Below are positions 55,698 through 64,000 of a stretch of DNA of 64,000 nt, in pieces. The translations under genes and the position numbers were made by a program. Where the stretch lies: contig NC_087084.1 of assembly GCF_026151205.1 (NCBI RefSeq), forward strand, positions 188,001 to 252,000, read 5' to 3'. Each line of letters opens with the position of its first letter. Within the stretch, counting starts at the first letter, position 1. A model generated the notes under the pieces. It saw only the letters and a list, made by a program, of their open reading frames with translations. It searched no databases and was not told the DNA's origin. This DNA comes from Bolinopsis microptera (Eukaryota > Ctenophora > Tentaculata > Lobata > Bolinopsidae).

Positions 55698-56347
55698 AAC
55701 AGTTGTTATATCTTAAAGGGTGAAAATTTGGTTCAGATACTGTAGCTATTGCTTAAATGTCAGAAAATTGATGATAAGACTTGTAATTTCCAGGAGGTCG
55801 AGCGATGGTAACCCTACACCACATTTCGTTATGTCACCCTCTGCTTATTTGGAGTGGTGACTGGACCGGGGTAAATCGTGAAGAATCATTTGACCAGTAA
55901 TCAAATAACAGGAACCTGCTTGACAACCGTTTAATCTGACTTTAGATCCTTTAGACAGGATTATTGAATTATTCATCATGACGTTCTGACGGGTAATCAA
56001 GTGACTCCTGTCATGTGATCTCGAGGTTCAAATAACATTCATGTCACATGATGCTTAAGCTAAACACGTGACCGGTAATCAAATAACAGGAACCTGCTTG
56101 ACAACCGTTTAATCAGACTTTAGATCCTTTAGTCGGGATTATTGATTGATTCGTCATGACGTTCTGGCTCCTCATTGGTCAATCAAATGTCACGTGACCT
56201 TGACATTTGATTGACGAGCTTGTCACGTGGTTACATGACATGTGATCTGTCACGTGACCCTTGTGACGTGCTGTCACGTGACCTGGGGGCGTGCTGTGAG
56301 TGGCTGGGGGTCACTTGATGGCTGGCCTTCACAACTTACCATCTACT

Positions 56348-56755
56348 GAAGATGATGAATGGATTAGCTCCGAACGACATCAACATGCAGTTCAAGGAAA
56401 GCTCCCGACACGGTGTAAAGGCCACTGTGCCTGCATTTAACAAAAAGGCACAATGCTCAATCTCGACCCATTATGAAAACTCTTTTGGAGTAAAAGCAGC
56501 CAAACTATGGAACCTGCTCCCCAAGGAAGTTAACACAATCCAAGTCTTGGAAACTTTCAAATCCTCCCTTGCTAAATTCCTGAAATGCTTCCCGGATACC
56601 CCGCCCACAAAAGGGTATACCGCCATCACAAATAATTCTCTTCTGGAATGGACTCTACAAAAAGATCTAAGCCAGGAGTGATTGGAGGACGTACTTGATA
56701 CTGTTGTCCAGAAGCGATCCCTGCCGAACCTACCTAAAGTAACCTAAAGTAAGTA
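56348..56755 (+). pseudogene. LINE ORF2 tail, second part, and 3' end
   Basis: Continues the tail broken at 49,564: MMNGLAPNDINMQFKESSRH through AKLWNLLPKEVN to a stop at 56,681, parallel to 25,880-26,202. The 3' region ends in a repeated CCTAAAGTAA tail at 56,731-56,755, like the CCAAAGTAA tail at 26,232. The first six bases are the right-hand GAAGAT duplication. Confidence 0.85.
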
Positions 56756-56764
56756 TACATGGTT

Positions 56765-57500
56765 ATATTTTTTTCCGGTGACGAATCATCTGTAATGTCA
56801 TTAAGAAATAGTATAAATAAAGTTGGTCTTAAAATTGAACCCTTGGGGACACCTGATCTAACCTGACAGGGAGTAGACATTTTATTTCCAATAACAACCC
56901 TTTGGTATATATTTTCAAGGTAGCACTTGAAGAATCTCAGTAGAGATGCATCAATGTTATATTGTTCTTTGAGCTTCAACAGAATTATGTCGTGGTTGAC
57001 AGAATCAAAAGCTTTTTGGAAATCAAAGTAAATTATGTCAGTGCGAACATTGTCATTGAGAGATAGGGCTAAGCTGTCACAGAAATTTACTAGCTGAGTT
57101 GTACATGATTTCCTACTCACTAACCCATGTTGACGTGGATTGATAAGATGTTCACATCGATTAAGCAATTCATCCCGGATTACTTTTTCGTAAATTTTCA
57201 TAATAAAACTTGTCAGAGAAATAGGCGTATAGTTGTTAACTTCAATTTTAGAGCCTTTTTTTATGAACTGGAACAACGTTTGCCATTTTTCAATCTGCTG
57301 GAGTACATCCTGTTTTATAAGAGGCTTCAAAAAGGATGGCAAGAGGCTTAGACAGGCTCACTGAACAGTGCTTTACAATTTCTTCATGGATATTGATTAT
57401 TGTCGCGACCCCTTGCGCTTTATTTGGATCGATATTTTCAAGTAAACTTTTGATTTTCAAATAAATATTTGAGTTTCCTATGAATTTTAGTGGCTGCACC
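56765..57500 (-). pseudogene. CR1-like LINE reverse transcriptase fragment
   Basis: Minus strand: IDPNKAQG and PLAILFEASYKTGCTPAD in one frame, then a shift near 57,300 to GSKIEVNNYTPISLTSFIMK, CTTQLVNFCDSLALSLNDNV, IIYFDFQKAFDSVNHDIILL and VRSGVPKGSILRPTLFILFL. These are RT blocks 1 to 4 of CR1-like LINEs. The copy ends just before the Y/F-x-D-D catalytic box, where the other LINE's 3' tail begins, so the active site is gone. The catalytic Asp of FDFQKAFDSV is present. Inactive fragment. Confidence 0.85.
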
Positions 57501-57755
57501 CCCCCCCCCCCCTACCCCCCCCCCCCCCCCCCCCCCCCCTTGTCCTCGTCATTTGCTGTATTTATTTTCCTATGTATTTTAGAGGCTGCACCCCCATCCC
57601 CCCCCCCTTGTCCTCGTCATTTGCTGTATTTATTTTCCTATGAATTTTAGAGGCTGTACCCCCCCCCCCCATCCCCCCCCACCCCCCCTTGTCCTCGTCA
57701 TTTGCTGTATTTATTTTCCTATGAATTTAAGAGGCTGCACCCCCCCCCCCCTCAG
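57484..57755. repeat. ~65-bp repeats joined by poly-C runs
   Basis: Four units of CTCGTCATTTGCTGTATTTA ... CCTATGAATTTTAGAGGCTG, each followed by C-runs of 9 to 25 bases with T/A interruptions. The CCTATGAATTTTAG segment coincides with the edge of the adjacent CR1-like fragment, suggesting the unit arose from it. Confidence 0.88.
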
Positions 57756-58019
57756 TAAGGAGGTAATGGTATATAGTATATAGTAATGGTAGGTATTTTA
57801 ATGGTCTAGTTAATGTTCTAGTTAATGTTCCTTGTGTCCAGAGTAATTGTTAGGTAATTGTTCACGAACATATAAATTAATCCAGTAACCCTGTTAAGAA
57901 TAGAAGATTAATGTTGTAAGTTTGTTGGGTTGTCAAGAATGAGAACTCCTGTATTAAAGTAGTGTACCTCTTCCTGTATAGTACCTTTTATAGTGCAGAC
58001 TGGAGAGTCTACTCAGCAT

Positions 58020-58605
58020 ACAGACATGTGCTGCGTGCATTTAGTGTTCAGACATGTGCTGCGTGCATTCAGTGTTCAGACATGTGCTGCGTGCATTCAG
58101 CGTTCAGACATGTGCTGCGTGCATTCAGTGTTTAGACATGTGCTGCGTGCATTCAGTGTTTAGACATGTGCTGCGTGCATTCAGTGTTTAGACATGTGCT
58201 GCGTGCATTCAGTGTTTAGACATGTGCTGCGTGCATTCAGTGTTCAGACATGTGCTGCGTGCATTCAGTGTTCAGACATGTGCTGCGTGCATTCAGTGTT
58301 CAGACATGTGCTGCGTGCATTCAGCGTTCAGACATGTGCTGCGTGCATTCAGTGTTTAGACATGTGCTGCGTGCATTCAGTGTTTAGACATGTGCTGCGT
58401 GCATTCAGTGTTTAGACATGCGCTGCGTGCATTCAGTGTTTAGACATGTGCTGCGTGCATTCAGTGTTTAGACATGTGCTGCGTGCATTCAGTGTTCAGA
58501 CATGTGCTGCGTGCATTCAGTGTTCAGACATGTGCTGCGTGCATTCAGCGTTCAGACATGTGCTGCGTGCATTCAGCGTTCAGACATGTGCTGCGTGCAT
58601 TCATT
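58020..58605. repeat. 28-bp minisatellite
   Basis: About 20 copies of CAGACATGTGCTGCGTGCAT plus TCAGTGTT, with GTT/GCG and TTC/TTT variants. Confidence 0.95.
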
Positions 58606-59084
58606 TTTGTTTCATTTATTATTATCTTGATGTTTTGTAATCAAATCTGAGATCTATTTTACAACTATATAAACTTATAAAAAGGCATCATTTGCTAGAA
58701 TAAAGCTATGGGTAAAACTTAATCTGGTTTAGCAGTGTTGTTATTAATTTTACACTTTTACACTAAAAGTGCGGTATATAGTGGCTAAAACTACGGTATA
58801 TAGTGGCGTATATAGTAGTAGTAGTAGTTTACACTTATACGGTATATAGTGGCGTATGCCTAACAGTTTCGTTCTGGTAGTTTCCTTCAGCTCTACCAAA
58901 ATTCAATTTACTCGTCCGAGCAGTGATTCGATTAACTGTTTATTTTATGAAGGAGCAAGCTGTTTACGTTTACTGTCAACAGTTCTAAAATAGCTGTTTG
59001 TAAAAGTTTCTGTAAAGTTTCTGTATAGTTACTAGTGACTTAGTATTAGTTCATTTTAGTACACACTAGTTACATGGTAACACT
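58606..59084. other. No gene; short CGGTATATAGTGGC repeats
   Basis: Unique sequence with three or four dispersed GGTATATAGTGGC words at 58,772-58,855. No ORF or RNA recognised. Confidence 0.5.
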
Positions 59085-59143
59085 AGTTACATGGTAACCT
59101 GGTAACCTGGTAACCTGGTAACCTGGTAACCTGGTAACATTAG
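59085..59143. repeat. 8-bp AACCTGGT array
   Basis: About seven copies of GGTAACCT. Confidence 0.93.
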
Positions 59144-59188
59144 TGTAGTGTAGTGTACTTAGTATTAGTTGAGCTTTTAAAAGCAGTG

Positions 59189-59204
59189 CCCCCCCCCCCC
59201 CCCC
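59189..59204. repeat. 16-C run
   Basis: Sixteen consecutive C directly before the next GGTAACAT array. Confidence 0.9.
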
Positions 59205-59312
59205 TGGTTACATGGTAACATGGTAACATGGTAACCTGGTAACATGGTAACCTGGTAACATGGTAACCTGGTAACATGGTAACCTGGTAACCTGGTAACC
59301 TGGAAACATGGT
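59205..59312. repeat. 8-bp GGTAACMT array
   Basis: About thirteen copies alternating GGTAACAT and GGTAACCT. Confidence 0.93.
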
Positions 59313-59384
59313 ATATTTAGTAATATCTCTTCCACGTGACAACAACACGTGATGTTCTCCTCTTCTATATTTGTTTTCATGCTT

Positions 59385-59569
59385 TTATAACACACATAAC
59401 ACCGGCATGCGCAGGGATTATATTTCAATTTCTCCCGCGACGCGCGGGAAAAATTTATAATAATTTCGAGTGCGAAGCACGAGGGATTATTATGAAAATA
59501 ACCCCGACGTGCTTTAGCACGAGGGGTTATTTTAATATAACTTAAGCGTGCCGGTGTTATGTGTTATAA
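59385..59569. mobile_element. 185-bp foldback element
   Basis: TTATAACACACATAACACCG at the left is inverted at 59,549-59,569 with a 2-base difference. The interior holds further hairpins, notably AAAATAACCCCG/CGGGGTTATTTT-like arms around CGTGCTTTAGCACG (59,494-59,531) and CCCGCGACGCGCGGG. Typical of MITE/foldback elements; no coding sequence. Confidence 0.65.
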
Positions 59570-60637
59570 ACCCTTCCGGGTTAGTGCTAGGACCAACAAA
59601 TTTGACATTTTACTCTTAATTCTAGCCATATGAGATCAGTATGGACTATGGAAAATATGAAATGGAATTGGGGAGTATATTATACTACCAAATAAATACA
59701 ACTAAGGTACTATGGCATTTGAAATTTGCGTTATATCTAAACATTATTCCTCAGTCAGAACGTTGAATGAATATCGATAAGGGGCGTCGAATTAAGCCTG
59801 GCAAGCAATAAAAGGTGGAGCTAATAATGTTCATCAAAGTAGACGACTATAATACATTGCTTATATCAAACGGTGCAATCGCTACGACAAAATTAACCGG
59901 ACAAATGTAACCGTCGAGACAAGTTCTGGAACTGGTCCAAGTAATGTAAGAGTTTAAGTAATGTAACTGTAAGAATGTAAGCAGTGTGCTGGAGTTTTGC
60001 CAGCGCCTGCAGTTAGACCGATACGTATATCAAGTGTATCTATAGTTCTTACGTTAAGCCATAGGTCACGTGACATTTTTTACCAATGCGCGTCGTATTA
60101 GTTAGTCACGTGATACACGTCATCAAAACACGTGACAGTGCGCGGTTGAAATTCTCATGGAATATCAAAACAAAACAAATCTTGTTGAGCCAAATTAGCG
60201 GGGCGGGATTATAGAAGCTGTGCCGGGGTTATTTATTCAGCGGGAAAAAACTAACTGCGGGAGCCGGGATTATCAGAATCTATCTAGCGGGAGCCGGGAT
60301 TATCAGAATCTTATTCTAACCCGGAGGGGTTTATTAAGTTCGATACTATGCACTCTTTACATCATGTTTTACGACTGCTCATCACAACCATGGTACACTA
60401 CTTTTACTACGAGTTAGTATAATTGCGATGAAGTATTTCACATGTTGTGCTTGTTGAAATGAGAACTTCAATTCCTTAAGCATGCACCCCTGAACTTTAA
60501 TTCCCTCGACGTCAATCTTTACATCGTGTTAAATCCTTGACTAAGCTGAGAAATTTTACTTGTTATTTAAATTTTACGTAGGCTTTTAGTTCGTTTACTA
60601 CTAGTGTAATAATATGCTGACTCTCCTAACTTCCTAA
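59570..60637. other. No clear gene; E-box cluster and GGGATTATCAGAATC repeat
   Basis: Mostly unique. At 60,065-60,140 three CACGTG E-boxes and a CCAAT (ACCAATGCG) lie within 75 bases, a possible promoter with no assigned gene. At 60,259-60,315 a ~37-bp GCGGGAGCCGGGATTATCAG segment occurs twice. Confidence 0.4.
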
Positions 60638-62045
60638 TATTGTAACCTAGCAACTGTAACCTAGCAACTGTAACCTAGCAACGGTAACCTAGCAACTGTA
60701 ACCTAGCAACTAACTTCCTAATATTGTAACCTAGCAACTGTAACCTAGCAACTAACTTCCTAATATTGTAACCTAGCAACTGTAACCTAGCAACTGTAAC
60801 CTAGCAACTAACTTCCTAATATTGTAACCTAGCAACTGTAACCTAGCAACTGTAACCTAGCAACTAACTTCCTAATATTGTAACCTAGCAACTGTAACCT
60901 AGCAACTGTAACCTAGCAACTGTAACCTAGCAACCAGAACTGTAACCTAGCAACTGTAACCTAGCAACTAACTTCCTAATATTGTAACCTAGCAACTGTA
61001 ACCTAGCAACTAACTTCCTAATATTGTAACCTAGCAACTGTAACCTAGCAACTGTAACCTAGCAACTAACTTCCTAATATTGTAACCTAGCAACTGTAAC
61101 CTAGCAACTGTAACCTAGCAACTAACTTCCTAATATTGTAACCTAGCAACTGTAACCTAGCAACTGTAACCTAGCAACTAACTTCCTAATATTGTAACCT
61201 AGCAACTGTAACCTAGCAACTAACTTCCTAATATTGTAACCTAGCAACTGTAACCTAGCAACTAACTTCCTAATATTGTAACCTAGCAACTGTAACCTAG
61301 CAACTGTAACCTAGCAACTAACTTCCTAATATTGTAACCTAGCAACTGTAACCTAGCAACTGTAACCTAGCAACTAACTTCCTAATATTGTAACCTAGCA
61401 ACTGTAACCTAGCAACTGTAACCTAGCAACTAACTTCCTAATATTGTAACCTAGCAACTGTAACCTAGCAACTGTAACCTAGCAACTAACTTCCTAATAC
61501 TGTAACCTAGCAACTGTAACCTAGCAACTGTAACCTAGCAACTAACTTCCTAATATTGTAACCTAGCAACTGTAACCTAGCAACTAACTTCCTAATATTG
61601 TAACCTAGCAACTGTAACCTAGCAACTGTAACCTAGCAACTAACTTCCTAATATTGTAACCTAGCAACTGTAACCTAGCAACTGTAACCTAGCAACTAAC
61701 TTCCTAATATTGTAACCTAGCAACTGTAACCTAGCAACTGTAACCTAGCAACTAACTTCCTAATATTGTAACCTAGCAACTGTAACCTAGCAACTGTAAC
61801 CTAGCAACTAACTTCCTAATATTGTAACCTAGCAACTGTAACCTAGCAACTGTAACCTAGCAACTAACTTCCTAATATTGTAACCTAGCAACTGTAACCT
61901 AGCAACTGTAACCTAGCAACTAACTTCCTAATATTGTAACCTAGCAACTGTAACCTAGCAACTGTAACCTAGCAACTAACTTCCTAATATTGTAACCTAG
62001 CAACTGTAACCTAGCAACTGTAACCTAGCAACTAACTTCCTAATA
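60638..62045. repeat. 14-bp units in a 42/56-bp higher-order array
   Basis: Two or three copies of TGTAACCTAGCAAC followed by one TAACTTCCTAATAT spacer of the same 14-bp length, repeated about 28 times. Units are almost identical. Confidence 0.96.
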
Positions 62046-62493
62046 CGCTTTGCCACTTTTTGATCACAGCAGATCATTTTGTCAGCCGAATTTAAACTGT
62101 TTCTTTATAACATTCCTTGTGAACTATTACTGTAACACTAAAATATAAGTAACGTCACATATCAGGGCTGCATGCGGAGTAGGAGACTGGTTTGTGTCTG
62201 TGACACTGAATGACTATATAATGTACGGGTCACACTAGTTATGTAATGTCTACAACTATTATTTGTACTAGTCTTATTATCAGGTAGACTGGGAGGCAGA
62301 CAGTCTTGGTGATGATGCAGGCGGCGAGCTAAACACCAATCAGAGAGCTGCATTATGGTCACGTGACACAAATTCGCCTATCAGAGATCAGTCAGCAGTA
62401 CAATGGTATTTCTACCAGTTCTCGTATTTTTTAGAGGCTGAAATAATTGTTGTTTGACAAGTCAGAGTAATTTTTCTTTCTTTGAAGGAGAGG
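62046..62493. other. No recognisable gene
   Basis: Unique sequence between two related 14-bp arrays, containing one GTCACGTGAC E-box at 62,358. A 69-codon minus frame shows no family. Confidence 0.5.
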
Positions 62494-63120
62494 TGTAACC
62501 TAGCAACAGTAACCTAGCAACTGTAACCTAGCAACAGTAACCTAGCAACTGTAACCTAGCAACTGTAACCTAGCAACTGTTTCCTAGCAACAGTAACCTA
62601 GCAATAGTAGCCTAGCAATAGTAACCTAGCAACTGTAACCTAGCAACAGTAACCTAGCAACAGTAACCTAGCAATAGTAACCAAGCAACTGTAACCTAGC
62701 AACTGTAACCTAGCAATAGTAACCTAGCAATAGTAACCTAGCAACAGTAACCTAGCAACAGTAACCTAGCAATAGTAACCTAGCAACTGTAACCTAGCAA
62801 CAGTAACCTAGCAACAGTAACCTAGCAACAGTAACCTAGCAATAGTAACCAAGCAACTGTAACCTAGCAATAGTAACCTAGCAATAGTAACCTAGCAACA
62901 GTACCTAGCAACAGTAACCTAGCAACAGTAACCTAGCAATAGTAACATAGCAACAGTAACCTAGCAACAGTAACCTAGCAACAGTAACCTAGCAACAGTA
63001 ACCTAGCAACAGTAACCTAGCAACAGTTACCTAGTAACTCTTACCTAGCAACTCTTACCAAGCAACTGTTACATAGCAACTGTAACCTAACAACTTAACC
63101 TAACAACTGTTACCTAGCAA
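62494..63120. repeat. 14-bp AGTAACCTAGCAAC array
   Basis: About 44 copies of GTAACCTAGCAACA with ACA/ACT/ATA variants and more decay toward the right end. Same core as the preceding array but without its spacer unit. Confidence 0.95.
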
Positions 63121-63765
63121 TTGTAGCGAGATATTGGTTTTACTCGGTTTCTTCAGAAGTTTGTAAGACTTGTTAACTACTTGATCTGGTTCCAAATTTT
63201 CCAATTTAGTAAATGTAAGGTAGTCTTAGCAATTCAATTATTCCACAGACAATGTTTGACTCTAATTCTGCAATAACTATTTCACTATTTTACTATTTCA
63301 ATATTTCGCTATTTCACTATTTCTCTATTTCGCTATTTCACTATATCATTATTTCACTATTACACTGATAATAGTATTCACTGTCAGACAGTCAGTGGCT
63401 GCACATCTTCCTATCAATTAACACTTAAATGAGCGAACCAGCGTGCTCAACCTTTCCAGCAGATTTTAATTACTAATTAATTACTAATTAGTTACTAATT
63501 ACTGCATATCCTGCTGTCCAGGAATCCCTATTCGACAGTCAGTAACACGTGATCACTATCCGACCTGCACGTGGAGGGAGCAAAAAGTAGAGTTAATGTT
63601 ACCTAGCTACTGTTGCTTAGCAACTTTTTACTTTGCCTGCATTTGCACGTGTTGTAATCCGATTCAATGTCCCTATTTTGCCATTGAGGATTTTGCAGGC
63701 ATTTATCATATATCTCTCTCGTCTTCTTTGGAGAGATTGGAGGCTGAAGAGTTTTAGTATCTCCC
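63121..63765. other. No gene; short CTATTTCA repeat
   Basis: A loose 8-bp CTATTTCA array lies at 63,272-63,362. The rest is unique with short TTACTAATTA repeats near 63,470-63,500. Confidence 0.6.
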
Positions 63766-64000
63766 AGTAGTACACTACCTCATTTAGTTCTTTAGTTAAT
63801 TACACTACCTCATTTAGTTCTTTAGTTGATTACACTACTTTATTTAGTTCTTTAGTTAATTACACTACTTCATTTAGTTCTTTAGTTGATTACACTACTT
63901 TATTTAGTTCTTTAGTTAATTACGCTACTTCATTTAGTTCTTTAGTTAATTACACTACTTCATTTAGTTCTTTAGTTGATTACACTACTTCATTTAGTTC
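63766..64000. repeat. 30-bp minisatellite, runs past window end
   Basis: About eight copies of TACACTACTTCATTTAGTTC plus TTTAGTTAAT, with AAT/GAT alternating in many pairs. Truncated by the window. Confidence 0.95.

Larger units (their letters stand above)
49565..56347. mobile_element. 6.8-kb transposon with giant inverted repeats, TSD GAAGAT
   Basis: Two arms of 2,838 bp (49,565-52,402; 53,510-56,347) are exact inverse copies wherever I compared them: every paired position sums to 105,912, so there are no indels. A 1,107-bp spacer separates them. GAAGAT occurs at 49,559-49,564 and 56,348-56,353. Ignoring the element and one GAAGAT, the interrupted LINE ORF2 tail is continuous in frame, proving insertion as one unit. 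Ends are AGTAGATGG...CCATCTACT. The only substantial gene is a C2H2-finger protein, one per arm. No transposase, polymerase, integrase or capsid gene is visible. The 6-bp duplication, AG...CT ends and huge repeats recall Polinton/Maverick; a non-autonomous derivative or a new class are both open. Confidence 0.93.
53510..56347 (-). repeat. Right giant terminal inverted repeat
   Basis: Exact inverse of 49,565-52,402, with all arm features mirrored: GC palindromes 53,936-54,015, 10-bp array 54,376-54,674, zinc-finger gene 54,715-55,404, tRNA-like unit 55,612-55,697, 94-bp repeats and E-box zone to the tip at 56,347. Confidence 0.95.

Noticed and set aside
49565-56347. Palindrome as an assembly inversion artefact
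   Set aside because: A 6-bp duplication outside both tips and the in-frame empty site argue for a true insertion, though long-read confirmation is still desirable.

Overview
This window is genomic DNA from an animal, most likely a repeat-rich marine invertebrate. The reasons are a split gene with GT/AG introns of about 70-470 bases, several kinds of LINE and LTR retrotransposon, DNA transposons with target-site duplications, tRNA-derived SINE-like units, and no bacterial operon logic. The species cannot be fixed from the sequence. Roughly a third of the window is tandem minisatellite or satellite DNA, with periods of 8, 10, 11, 14, 16, 20, 23, 27, 28, 30, 35, 39, 41 and 43 bases. Most of the long open frames are artefacts of these arrays.

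Layout. 1-11.5 kb: arrays plus a 5' fragment of an LTR retrotransposon (LTR, primer-binding site, gag, start of protease). 11.5-15.1 kb: a dispersed non-coding repeat split by a 718-bp DNA transposon, then a second small inverted-repeat element. 15.4-19.2 kb, minus strand: the best host gene, a TMCO3-like cation:proton antiporter with eleven recognisable exons and an apparently truncated C-terminal end. 21.0-23.3 kb, minus: a decayed mobile-element-type protein with a nuclease-like motif. 24.6-29.4 kb: two LINEs, one fusing a zinc-finger ORF1 to an ORF2 tail, the other a 5'-truncated RT/RNase H copy with exact target duplication and poly(A). 30.2-31.4 kb: a TA-flanked DNA transposon and a dispersed repeat copy. 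31.4-43.1 kb: large arrays, including a 5.6-kb 43-bp satellite bracketed by two arrays of a 41-bp CCAAT/E-box unit. The first of these leads through a TATA box into a signal-peptide exon.

The most striking object is at 49,565-56,347: a 6,783-bp transposon almost entirely made of two 2,838-bp inverted repeats that match without indels wherever I compared them. It is flanked by a 6-bp duplication (GAAGAT) and sits inside a LINE ORF2 tail whose frame is continuous once the element and one duplication are ignored. Each arm carries the same one-finger C2H2 protein gene, read outward, behind a 10-bp-period AT array. No transposase is visible. The termini (AG...CT), 6-bp duplication and giant arms recall Polinton/Maverick elements, but none of their genes are seen.

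Beyond it lie a CR1-like RT fragment, poly-C-linked repeats, small foldback elements and 14-bp GTAACCTAGCAAC arrays to the end. Recurrent themes are minisatellites that start exactly at transposon edges, a GTAACC core shared by arrays of different period, and many CACGTG E-boxes.
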